DNA of 64,000 bases from Elmis aenea (lineage: Eukaryota > Arthropoda > Insecta > Coleoptera > Elmidae), in NCBI GenBank assembly GCA_947652605.1, contig OX393577.1, positions 57,560,108 to 57,624,107 on the forward strand. The letters are read 5' to 3'. Each line of letters opens with the position of its first letter. The first letter of the stretch is position 1. Shown here piece after piece: positions 34,928-45,010 of the stretch. The notes beneath the pieces were generated by a model. It was given only the letters and a program-made list of their open reading frames with translations, did no database searches and was not told the origin of the DNA. Both the position numbers and the translations under genes were made by a program.

Positions 34928-36058
34928 TGTTGTAGGGGTTGTTTCCTCTATTCTTGTAGCTCTGTTGGAGAATGTAGATTCCAGGGGTCTCTCGTTGAAT
35001 AAAACTTGGACGGTTTAAAATGGTTATCTTTATTATGGTTTCTTTATTTACATAATATACAATAATTGGTATAAAACAAATAATTAATACTCAAAAGATA
35101 ATTGTAAAGCAGTTAATAATAATGGGGCCAGTATTTGTTTAATACAATTAGGGTTCAAATGAATTTAGATTCTCATTCTGATTTTGATTCTGAAGTCCGG
35201 ACACGGGGTTACGGTATTGGTGAAATAATAAAAAAATTGAAATTCGGACTTGGCTCTTTTAATCGTGTCACACCTCCGCTTAAAAGAGACCAAGTACGGA
35301 CTCAGGGTATGCTACGATACAAGTAAAATAATTCAAAGGCAGGAATTCGGACTTAGCTATTTTGGTCGTGTCGCACCTCCGCCCAAACTAGACTAAGTTC
35401 AAATACTCGGACTTAGCTCTTTTAATCGTGTCACACCTCCGCTTAAAAGAGACTAAGTACGGACTCAGGGTATGCTACCATATCTGTAAAATAATTTCAA
35501 AGACAGGAATTCGGACTTAGCTATTTTGATCGTGTCACACCTCCGCTCAAACTAGTCTAAGTTCAAATACTCGGACTTAGCTCTTTTAATCGTGTCACAC
35601 CTCCGCTTAAAAGAGACTAAGTACGGACTCAGGTTATGCTTTCATATGTGTAAAATAATTTAAAAGACGGGAATTCGGACTTAGCTATTTTGATCGTGTC
35701 GCACCTCCGCTCAAAATAGTCTAAGTTCAAATATTCGGACTTAGCTCTTTTAATCGTGTCACACCTCCGCTTAAAAGAGACTAAGTTCGGAAATCGGATC
35801 GGGACTTAGAAAACTCTTGGTCGTGTCGCACCACCGCCCAAGAGGTCTAACGGAAGGATTTTCTTACCCAGGTTTTACCCGCTCGTCCGTGAAAGAGAGC
35901 TCTATATAATTTGTACCGGCGTTTTATACCCAAAATTTGTGGTGTGGGTAGGAGAGGTGGTAACAGAGTAGGAAGATGATAACTCCCTACTTTGCGGCAG
36001 TGACGTCGAAACGTTATCGAAATATTTGTTTGGGGCGGTTTATCAGAATTTCGTTACA
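34928..36058 (-). mobile_element. Probable LTR of a gypsy-type element (minus strand)
   Basis: On the minus strand the unit would begin TGTAACG (36,058) and end TACAACA (34,928), giving TGT...ACA ends. It carries a TATATA-type box near 35,903-35,908, then a hairpin-rich tandem array, then two AATAAA poly(A) signals near 35,028-35,046, and is followed by a primer-binding-site motif. No second LTR is in the window, so the boundaries at 36,058 are provisional. LTR control regions of this kind drive and terminate the element's RNA. Confidence 0.5.
35245..35845. repeat. 164-bp tandem repeat with eight hairpins of constant loop
   Basis: CGGACTT begins monomers at 35,245, 35,408, 35,572 and 35,736 (periods 163-164). 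Each monomer has two hairpins. The 17-nt loop TCGTGTCRCACCTCCGC occurs at 35,263, 35,366, 35,426, 35,530, 35,590, 35,694 and 35,754, and with one change at 35,821. Flanking stems differ in sequence but stay paired: CTCTTTTAA/TTAAAAGAG, CTATTTTGA/TCAAAATAG, CTATTTTGG/CCAAACTAG and CTCTTGG/CCAAGAG. The loop itself can pair GTG with CAC. Confidence 0.9.
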
Positions 36059-37027
36059 ATATATTTCTAGAATCACATAAATTATTTACAATACTGTACT
36101 TTCACCATCGTCAGCATTTAAGCAAAGTTGAACAAGGAATTATTAATCTTCTGGGACTGGGAAACGAAGCGACTAGGAGTTCAACGTCGTAGCTAAAAAT
36201 AAGAAGCGAACATTCGTAGACAAATAGAGGGAATTTCACGTATCAGGTTCTAGCTGAAATATTTCTTACGAATCAACCTTTTTTAATATATAAACGCAAT
36301 ATTAAAATAATTGTTAACGTTTATCGTTGTACCAAAAACATAATTTTAATTTGACAAACATTTCTCCTTCAAAGTTTGACATGAAGGATTATATAAGGGG
36401 ATACATTCTGCGCCTCATAACATAAGACAAGTAAAGTCAGAGCATATAATAATCTTATCCCAGCGTGGTACACGTCGTAAATCTAGCGCAGATCTAAGTT
36501 TTAGTTGGGAAAGTCCCGAAGGAAGGTATGTAGATGTCGCTCTCGTGCATTATTACTACAGAATGTGGAAGGGATGGATACACTATGGACTGAGAATGGA
36601 TTCTCGCGGGTTAACCGTAAAACACCCTGCATTATTTACAAAGTTGACCGGGAGTAAAACGAACGGATGGCCTGTAGCCATAGCCTACGTGATGCAAGTG
36701 AACATAAAATTTGCTTTGGCTTTGTTTTATAGGTTAATTAAATTGTTTGGAATCGTTGTTTAATGTATTCGATGTATTTTCACGTGCCGTAAAAATGCTT
36801 ATAGCATGGGCATAAATCAGAGCAGTAAAAGTAATAAAAAAAAACATTGGGATAAGAAATAACCGAATAACTAGGGTCATGACACCAGTGGTGGACCAAT
36901 TTTGGACACTTGAGATTTCAAATTGCAAAAATAAGAATTTGAGACATTTTCTATCCCTTTTATTGATGCCATTAGAATACTGCACATCTGCACAACATTA
37001 TTTGTTCTCGTGTGAGTTACTTAGAAC
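36059..37027. other. No gene recognised
   Basis: Unassigned. A 72-residue open frame at 36,545-36,763 has no similarity that I recognise and no clear splice context. Near 36,880 TCATGACACCAGTGGTGGAC may be one end of an old element whose other end lies near 39,560. Confidence 0.35.
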
Positions 37028-38191
37028 CAGGGACTGAGAACGGAACGAAAACGAAAACGTTAAACGAAATTAACCGAAATTTTTTTAAGAACGAAAACGA
37101 AATTATTATTTTTCGTTCAAGAACGAAAACGAAATCAATATTTTCCAAAACCGGTTGTAATCGGTTTAAACCGGTTTTGTCGGTATTTCAATGTTATTTG
37201 TTAAACACAAACGCGAATTTACCTTCTGTGCTGGGGAGATTCCACGAGGCAGTAAAAAATCTCACTTGAAATAAGTGAGCTTCACTTTTCTCCATATATT
37301 TACGTGAATATGTATTAACAACTTTATTGTTTATACTTGCAATTTCGTGTAACACAATTAACGGTACAGATATTCTCTATTTCTAATTTGTTTTTTAGAT
37401 CATCAATATAGAATATACACTTGATTGGATACATATTATCAATGTGTATGTTTTATTTGCGTTTAGACATAATAATAGTAAAATTTATTCTTACTTCGAA
37501 AAGGACTAATGTAAAAGACGATTTATTGGAAGATGTGTTGCTAGTAAGATTTAATGGAATGTGAAAATGTATATTGTATGGTATGTACAAACTATAAAGT
37601 TAAATTATATTTCAAGTTAATTTAAGTTTTTTTAAATATCTTTTTTATTTATAACATTTAGCAAATTATCAACTTGAATTCATTCTTTTTTTGTCTTTTT
37701 AAATAATTACAGCAGGATCTTATTCAATTCAAATGCATAGATTTTTAGTACTAAAACAAATTTAAAACAGAACTTGCTATATTTTCATATTTTTAGATAA
37801 CCTAACCACGTTGTGTTTTTGCACCTTACTGGTGTTAAACTTAATAAAATGGTTAATTGTTAATGTGTTTAACGATTTGGTAAATTTAATATGGCGATGG
37901 TTCGCTAGTCTAAAATATGCTGTCCGTGAGCATCAAACCCCATCGTCATCGTTTATATTTTAGTTGAGACGCAAATATTGTTATGGTATTTATAGAGGGT
38001 CGTGGTGACTAGAAAAAAAATTGTTTTTTAGACGACAAAAAAATATTGTAAAACCGGTTTTAACCGTTATTATTTCGGTTCACGAAAACGAAAAAAGATT
38101 TTTTTCGGTTAGAACGAAAAGAACGAAAACGATATATTTCGTTTTCGTTCCGAACAGAAACGAACAGAACTTTTTTCGTTTTTAGTCCCTG
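37028..38191 (+). mobile_element. hAT-like non-autonomous element, copy 2, both ends present
   Basis: The ends are CAGGGACTGAGAACG and CGTTTTTAGTCCCTG. Both sub-terminal zones are rich in CGAAAACG/CGTTTTCG and AAACCGGTTT words. It is the inverse of the copy at 29,323-30,425, and the two match over roughly 1 kb. The flanks CTTAGAAC and CAGAACAT share AGAAC out of register, so no clean 8-bp duplication supports the hAT label, which rests on the terminal CAGGG. Confidence 0.7.
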
Positions 38192-39540
38192 CAGAACATA
38201 CGATTCGCAAAAAAAAATTCGCACCAATGGTACCTACTTAACCTCGCACCCGACTAAAAGTGTGTTTTGTAGTGATTCTTGTTAAGCCAGGTTAGTCTAG
38301 TTGATAGGTTTTTATTTTATTACTAAGTGCATTACATACTTTTTATTTAGTTTTCTGTTATTTAGACATGTGTAGACTACTACTATGGCGTTTCTATTAA
38401 AAATTTTCAAAAATTTTAGTTTTTAAGTGTCGATGTTCAATACTGGATTACAAAATTTTGTTAAGTTCCAGTGTTGGACACTGATTTATTACTTTACTAG
38501 TGAGCCCATGAAAAATTGATAGCTTACAGTTTCGATGTTCTAAGCTGCATATAACCTATTTTGGACACTGGTGTCCATTATTGGCTGTACCCTGTGTCCA
38601 TTATTGGTATACATTAGATTACTTTATATGTATTGTTCAAAGAACATGCGCAAATCTATTTTTTAACGAATCGCAAAATTACAAATAAATGCAACCACAC
38701 CAGCATTAAAGAGCTTAATACCACAAGACAGTCTGATTCAAATGAAAAATCACCATATGGAAGAAGAATTAAAAGGCCCAAAATTGATTTATGAGCTTAA
38801 TAACCTCTGCAGAAATATTAAACAGATATATAAGAAACCAGAAAGAGTGCAGACAGGTACAGAATTAAAGGAACATGCTGAATAAACTGAAATTTAAAAA
38901 AAATTGGCTTCAATTCTAATATGAATTTGTGAACCTTACATGTACATTTAACACCGATTAATTCACCCACTACTAAGTTTAACAGTTATGTATCATCTAC
39001 ATCCAATAATGTCCAATAATCTAAAAATCTGATATATTCCCTTATAAGAGGGTACTATTTTGACTAAAGTCTTCAAATGACGCAAAACCGATCAGCAACA
39101 AAAAGAAACTTACATCTCTTGTTACATCTAAGGCATGGCAGCAATATTTTAACAAAGGAGGAAGAAAAGGTACATAAGGAGGAAAATAAAGAAATTAGGA
39201 AACAAGAGAGGGAAAGAACACAAAAAATATTTAAAAAATAAAATTAAAACAAACAATAAAAAGCAGAAAAGAAAGATATAAAAATGGATTGGATATGCTA
39301 AAAATTAATGTAACGTGGTTTGGAGAGATAAAACAACAAATGAAGATAGCGATTCCGAATAGCAAGTGTAAAAACTAATTTTGTGTTAAACCTAAACTTA
39401 AAAATTATTTTTGTACAACTAAATGTAATAAACAGTTACAAATTATTCTTATTGTATTATTTATTCACTTCGTATCAGAGCACGTCCATTACTGGGTATT
39501 AAAACTGTCCAAATTAGAAATTGGTCGTCTTGGAGATGTC
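38192..39540 (+). pseudogene. Possible pogo/Tigger-like transposase tail in unassigned DNA
   Basis: Plus-strand frames near 39,075-39,360 give KEEEKVHKEENKEIRKQERERTQK and, after stops, EDSDSE. This recalls the Lys/Glu-rich C-terminal tail of CENP-B/pogo-type transposases of insects. No DDE domain or HTH was found. The word GTCCATTATTGG and relatives recur at 38,570-38,600, 39,485 and 39,540. The assignment is weak; a low-complexity frame would look similar. Confidence 0.25.
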
Positions 39541-40380
39541 CAATACTGGGTAAATGACATGTACATTTTTTGTTGTCAATTTGGCATCCAGAGTCATACA
39601 AAGATATTTTGCAGTGTTAGCGTATGGCACAATGGTTTCACTGATTTTTATTACTGAAGAGTTTCTCAGTCTTTTATTTGTAAAGTTGATATGAACGGAT
39701 TTCGTTTCATTTAGTTTAATTTTCCACTTTTTGGTCCAATAGTGTATGGTATCACTAGCTAGCTGTTTGTAGTTCTTGGGTGGAAGTTAAATCTGTTTTA
39801 CCTGTTGCCAACAATGCTGTATCATCCGCTAATGTAGTTAATTTCACTTGACTCAGATTTGTTATATCACTGTGTAGAGTAAACACAAGACGGGTCCAAG
39901 GACACTCCCCTGTGGCACTACTGCTTGCATTTCTTTCAATTCTGAACAGGCTTCCCCTTCTTTTACTCTAAAGAGCCTATTAGAAATGTTGGAAGTTAAA
40001 ATTTTTACATATTGGGTAGGCAATATTTTGCAGATTAATCCTTTATGCCACACTTAGTCAAAGGCTTGTGAGACATCAAGAAATAGGGCTGAACAGACAT
40101 TCTTCACTTCAAGTGCTTTTTCTATTATATCGATAATACGATTTCTTTGATCTATTGTTAAGTGTTTAAGTCTGAATCCAAATTGATGATCAGGAATCAG
40201 TTTTACATTCTGAATGATTGGTTTTAATCTTTTAAGCAATAACTTTTGGAACAACTTTGATAAGAGAAATAGAAATATACTTTCATATGTGTTAGAAGGA
40301 GATGCAGTATAATTGTACGTCTGGGATATGTGTACAACATAGTTGCATTGTGGTAGTGTCATCCATGTAGTTTATATGAT
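39541..40380 (-). pseudogene. Jockey-clade LINE reverse-transcriptase remnant
   Basis: Minus-strand frames in order give KLFQKLLLKRLKPII, PDHQFGFR, CSALFLDVSQAFD (catalytic Asp box), VWHKGL, VVPQGSVLGPVLCLLYT and TLADDTALLAT (the ADD box, near 39,840). KWKIKLNETKSVHINF and ANTAKYLCMTLDAKL follow. One or two frame changes separate the blocks. Endonuclease and ORF1 are absent. It is a Jockey-type copy of a different lineage from the one at 18.9-19.7 kb and lies in the opposite orientation. Confidence 0.85.
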
Positions 40381-40385
40381 CTAAG
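40263..40385. repeat. Direct repeat, left copy (partner at 40,686-40,806)
   Basis: Both copies contain GTGTTAGAAGGAGATGCAG and ACGTCTGGGATATGTGTAC and differ at a few positions. About 300 bp lie between them. The left copy is the 5' end of the Jockey remnant. Confidence 0.8.
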
Positions 40386-40685
40386 GATAATAACTGTAAC
40401 GTACTTCCTACCTAGCCTATTCTAGCGAGTGACGCGTGAGTGACATTTAGAATTTTTAGCTATTAAAATCGTCATTTAATTGAATCAATTGATTCTAATA
40501 AGCGGTGTTTACTGTACTTCAATAAAACTTACTAAGTCTGATCTAATGTTATTGTATCCTCCCATGTTTGATACGAAAACATCCGAGTACATTGCATCTA
40601 CTAGTAGTTCAAATAAACGTTTAGTTCAAATATCGCGCGTAACCATAGTAACGCACACGATTTTACTCGGTGGGCCCGGAAAGCG
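40386..40685. other. Insert between the 120-bp direct repeats
   Basis: About 300 bp with AGCGAGTGACGCGTGAGTGAC near its start. It is not recognised as a known element and has no inverted terminal repeat that I can see. Confidence 0.4.
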
Positions 40686-40806
40686 AGATAGAAATATACT
40701 TTTATATATGTGTTAGAAGGAGATGCAGTATAATTGTACGTCTGGGATATGTGTACAACATGGTTGCATTGTGGTAGTGTTATCCATGTAGTTTATATGA
40801 TCTAAG
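40686..40806. repeat. Direct repeat, right copy (partner at 40,263-40,385)
   Basis: Nearly identical to the left copy and in the same orientation. It is too long for a transposition target duplication, so a local segmental duplication or unequal exchange is more likely. Confidence 0.8.
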
Positions 40807-41085
40807 CAAAAACATCAAGTAAATCAACTAAAATAGCTGAAACATCTGTTGCGTACCCCAAAATGGAATAGAAAATGAAGATTGATGAAAAAAGATATAA
40901 AAGAAGACAAAGAACAAAATAGGGAAGTGAGGCAGAGAATAGAACATAAACCAGTAAGCTGTAGAGATATGCCACAGTTAGCAACGATAGGAAAATGTAA
41001 AAAACATAATCAAGAAAATACTACTCGACACCGATAAGTACAAGATGATCCGATTAAGCAGATGAAGAAGTCATATTTTAAGGAT
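40807..41085 (+). pseudogene. LINE ORF2 C-terminal tail remnant
   Basis: The plus strand resembles the tail of the LINE remnant at 14.9-15.1 kb. It has a basic KMKIDEKRYKRRQR-type stretch, VRQRIEHKPVSCRDMPQLA and then ARHR-like and DEE-like words (GCCACAGTTAGC is shared). It is heavily decayed and 5'-truncated. Confidence 0.55.
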
Positions 41086-41464
41086 ACTTAACTTCTATGA
41101 GTTACATATTCTACAATAATGTAATAAAACTCTTAACAATTTTTGAATATTGTTTTATTCTTCATCGAAATGAAATTATGAAGTAACAGACAAACAAACT
41201 AATGTTAGCGCATAGAACCTTTTGCACTTGCTTATTTTAGGCGGAATAAAGTTATATAAAAGTTGTTGTAACTTTAGAAACAAAAAGATGTTTACAGCTT
41301 GGGGCCGAACAAAACATAATGTCGATCGATGCAGCAGGTAATATTATTTTATTGTTCTAACAATACCTTTCGCAAGGCCAAATAAAACAATAAGCCATGT
41401 AGGACGTTCAAAAAACACCCACAATACTTTTATTTATCGATATAAAATATCTTAAGCACATATA
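41086..41464. other. No gene recognised
   Basis: Short AT-rich interval before a multi-layer transposon nest. Confidence 0.4.
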
Positions 41465-41943
41465 CAGTGCTGCGCAAATGTATGGAAACAAACAAATATT
41501 TAGGACACTATTAAAGATAATAACAATTAAATTCGGTATCTGATCGTTATCGTATGTTCTGAGTTGGATGAAAATATTGAAGTTGCAATACGACTTTCGG
41601 TTTAACCAGAAACGGACTCAAACTTTGAAATTTAAAAGGAAGTGAATGTCCTCCGGCGGAATAGCTTATATAGACTTAAAAGTTCGCCGGACTGAGGATA
41701 TTATACGTTATACTGGCCCTTTGCGCCGTTGAAGCCGTATTATGCGCACGCGCGGCGGATTCGATGGTATTTTATAGTTACATTCTTTCCATGATTTGTA
41801 AAGTCCGCCGTAAACATAACCAACATTTTAGCTGTCAATATTACTCTCACTCGTAAGCAAATAAAATGAACTATGAAGAATTTGCCGATAAATAAAGCAT
41901 TACTATTGCTACAGGTATAAGTCAATTTTTACTGAATTATAGG

Positions 41944-42390
41944 TCAAATATTCATGGTACCAAGGGGGTAACACGATCGAAATTAATATTAGGTAGAAAT
42001 TTAAGGACCAGGTTAGATCTAATTTAACCAAATTTATTTTCGACTAAAAGACAAATTAAAAATTTTAAAGGGAAACGTGTACGTCAATTTGAGATAGGGG
42101 ATGACGTATGCTTAAGAGATTATAGAGAGCCAAATAAAACATCTTGGGTAAAAGCTAACATTATGGAATTTTTAGGCTTTAAAAAATATTCGTTTAACAG
42201 ATAATAATTTAAAATGGGTTAGACAACATGTAGATCAAATGTTTAAAAGTAAACAATCCTTTAGATTTGGGTGTGAGTCCTATCACAGACATAAATTAAG
42301 ACAAAAACATAGGCTGTATAAGTACAACGATATTGTATGTAAAAAATGCAATGTGTGTGTTCATGTTTTGATATATTTCACATAAACTAT
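41944..42390 (+). pseudogene. Ty3/gypsy-type integrase C-terminal remnant
   Basis: A plus-strand frame reads GVTRSKLILGRNLRTRLDLI, then a stop, then FKGKRVRQFEIGDDVCLRDY and NKTSWVKANIMEFLGFKKYS. After another stop comes KWVRQHVDQM. This is the order at the end of gypsy-type integrases: the (P)AELL-x-GR-x-LRT-x-LDL block, the GD-x-V-x-x-RDY box of the GPY/F-type domain, and the closing RRHIDQM-like motif. The catalytic core, reverse transcriptase and LTRs are absent. Two stops and a frameshift show it is dead. It sits inside the foldback at 41,645-44,750 and may have been captured by it. Confidence 0.75.
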
Positions 42391-42404
42391 GAAGCGTTAT
42401 GATA

Positions 42405-43019
42405 CCTAAAAAAGTCTGTTTTATACTATACTATTTTTTCGTTTAAGAAAGTCGTATACGATTTTTAATACAAAAATTCCGTTCAGAAATTTAGCATGGA
42501 AAATATGAACCATTTACATTGTACTATTTTTTGGTACGAAAACTTCAATATATTTTGGTTACTTTTTAGTAACTTTTATCATATTTTGTTGGCACCTTGA
42601 GTAACCATGTCAAATGTTCAATTTGATCTTCTTATCTATGATTTGATCTTATCTATGATTTGATCACAGAACAGAAAGCGAATCATTTTCAAATTTAACG
42701 TATATTTAACGCTTGTTCCATTCTACATATTTATTCCTACAAAATAAATTGTGAGGGACGGTAATAAGTAGTATTTAACATCGTTTAATTGTTTCAGTTA
42801 ACCTAACCCACAAATGACATGCGGTCAGATACAGTTACAGTAGAATAAACTAAGAGTGGAATACGCATGCGCCCATGCTAAAATTGGACGTATTTAGGCA
42901 CGTAGTAATTTCGTACGAATTTTTCGTTCAAGATTTTTAATTTCTGATTGACACCGTACTAGAAAATCGTATACGATTTTCTTAAACGAAAAAATAGTAT
43001 AGTATAAAACAGACTTAGG
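42405..43019. mobile_element. Foldback element, about 615 bp
   Basis: CCTAAAAAAGTCTGTTTTAT at the left pairs with ATAAAACAGACTTAGG at the right. The arms continue through ACTATACTATTTTTTCG and TCGTATACGATTTT. The centre has CATTTAC and other unpaired sequence. No target duplication is obvious. Confidence 0.7.
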
Positions 43020-43348
43020 ATCCCACACAGCATATTTTTCTGTGAAGCAGCTGTTTTTTACTTATCATTGGATTTAACAGCAAATAAACAATAAATGTAC
43101 AAATTGAAAGAACTAACTGAACTTTCTAACTGCCCCTGCACTAAGTTTTTCACTGTAGTATTCAAGGCTAAAATGTAGATTATGTTCACAGCGGACTTAA
43201 CAAATTATTGAAGGAATTCTGCCGTGCGGCGGAATGTAACTAGAAAATACCCTGGAATCCGCTGCGCGTGCACATAATACAGCTTCAACGATACAAAGAG
43301 CCTGTATAACGTATAAAATCCGCCGTCCGGCGGACTTCTAAGTCTATA

Positions 43349-44722
43349 GTTGTTCCAACTAGGGATTCTGTCCCGGGAATTTCCTGATACGTAAGTCCCG
43401 AGAATTCCCGGGACTTTCTTAGTCTCGAGTCCCGGGACATTTAGTTCGAGACTCGAGACGAGACTAAATGTTACAGAACACTAAAATTAATTTTTTATAT
43501 TTCTAATTTTTAAACAAATTTTACTGCCACGAGTTTAGCAAAAATATTTTGTTTCATAATTTTTTATGTTTATAGTTTATACCAACTTTAGTTTATACTT
43601 TACTTTATTTAAATTTTTTGCCTGCCATATTTCATTATTTATGTTTATTTCTTGTCTGCTTTAAAGCTAAAGGATGATTGTTAAGTTTATTAGTTAAAAT
43701 ATATTTTACTTGTGCCTGATGTTTTAAAGTTTAATGAAAATTATTATATTTATTTAAAATAGGCATTTACTTGGAAATATATATAGCCTATTATTTACTG
43801 TAGAATGAAGAATTAATTAAAAATAATAATACTACTCCTACTACTAGTCATTATTCATAAAATAAATGCTTCAAAAACAAAATCTGTGAATTTGGTTTAA
43901 TTAAAAAAAAAAAAAACTGTTAACTGTTAACTGTTAACTGTCACGGCCGATTCACGATCACGATACGTGTAAAGAAGCAATTTTAAGTATGTAGCGGGTG
44001 CTTTCAAAAACAATGCAATTGTCAAGAAATAATTTATTTTTTACAGTGAAAATAGCCGATGAATTTTGAGTATATGAATAAATCACAATTTTTCTTGCAC
44101 TTTAAAATCTTCTTTCATTTTTGACGGGTAAACCACTATTTTCTGGTATGTAAATAAAATTCCCAAAAGTCTCGAATTCCCGGGATTTCCCGGGACTTTG
44201 ATAAAAAAAAGTCTCGAGTCCCCGGACTTATAAAATTGTCGAGACTCAGAATCCCTAGTTCCAACACGGCGTTTAAAACTGATCCCTGATTAGTTCATGA
44301 ACCGGTTTATTCGCATGTGTGAACTATGTACTAATACATGTATCGCCCAGAATTAGCTGGTGTTGGAACGCTTTTACGACTGGCCTAACTGTAAATGACA
44401 TTTGCGTCTGTTGGGTTCATACAAATGTACGCATCGCTAGGGTAAACACCTTAAGAATTTAGCACTCAGTGGGGTTAGGAAGCGATGCATAGCTAGCTGA
44501 GCTCACGTTAGTTATGAACAGCGCTTGCGTTCAAAAATCCAAATGCTGGTATACGCTTTCATCCAAAAACTGTTCTGACCGTACACTGACTAGTTCATGT
44601 ATCAATTTTGTAATGATGGAACAGCCGACTAAACCGTCCGGTGAACTATCAGAGACTGTATTGGAACTGCGCAAACTCGTGATCGTTTACTGTACCGTGG
44701 AAATAGCTGTTGGAACAAACCT
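43349..44722. mobile_element. Element inserted in the right arm of the GC-rich foldback, TATA duplicated
   Basis: Its ends carry TTGTTCCAACA and TGTTGGAACAA. The intact left arm of the host reads CTTATATAGACTTA, whereas the right arm has TATA on both sides of this insert (43,345-43,348 and 44,723-44,726), so TATA or TA was duplicated. It was later hit in its left terminus by the hAT element at 43,360-44,257. Confidence 0.65.
43360..44257. mobile_element. hAT-type non-autonomous element with perfect 8-bp duplication
   Basis: It begins TAGGGATTCTG and ends CAGAATCCCTA. GTTCCAAC flanks it exactly on both sides (43,352-43,359 and 44,258-44,265), the 8-bp duplication of hAT insertion. The terminal zones are rich in TCCCGGGA and TCTCGAG words that form further palindromes. 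The middle is plain AT-rich DNA without a transposase. Confidence 0.88.
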
Positions 44723-45010
44723 TATATAAGCTATTTCGCCGGCAGACATATAGCCACTTCCAATTTTAAATAGAACTCCCTGCATATTTTTATAATTTTG
44801 GATTTGTCTTCAAATTCAAAAAAAAACTTATGTGCTTCTATAGTTTACCTTTTTCGTTGAAATTGCATTTTAATGAAAATTTTGAAGGACACAGCACTTT
44901 CAAAGACTATAAAGAAGCGGTAAAAGTTCATTTTTACATTTACATTTTTAATGGATTAATTAACACTTTGCACTAGCTACATTTCTTGAATATTATACAG
45001 GTCGTTTTTT

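Larger units (their letters stand above)
41645..44750. mobile_element. GC-rich-ended foldback element interrupted by further insertions
   Basis: ATGTCCTCCGGCGGAATAGC at the left pairs with the right end GCTATTTCGCCGGCAGACAT. The arms continue through TTCGCCGGACTGAGG and CGTTGAAGCCGTATTATGCGC on the left (to about 41,790), paired with 43,203-43,348. The right arm is cut by the insertion at 43,349-44,722. The middle holds a gypsy integrase remnant and a smaller foldback. Confidence 0.75.
41465..45010. mobile_element. Outer repeat of a multi-layer transposon nest
   Basis: The left end reads ACAGTGCTGCGCAAATGTATG and is a diverged copy of the dispersed repeat at 4,088 and 22,566. The same repeat appears to resume after 44,756 and to end near 44,996 (ATACAGGTCG). 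All elements listed inside were inserted into it or into each other. The outer boundaries are approximate. Confidence 0.45.

Noticed and set aside
36545..36763. 72-residue frame as a host gene
   Set aside because: No similarity, splice context or composition change supports it.
37020..38199. 8-bp target duplication around the CAGGGACT element
   Set aside because: CTTAGAAC and CAGAACAT do not match in register; only AGAAC is shared.
43916..43940. Three tandem TGTTAACTGT-like words as an origin or operator
   Set aside because: Only a short slippage repeat inside a dead hAT element.
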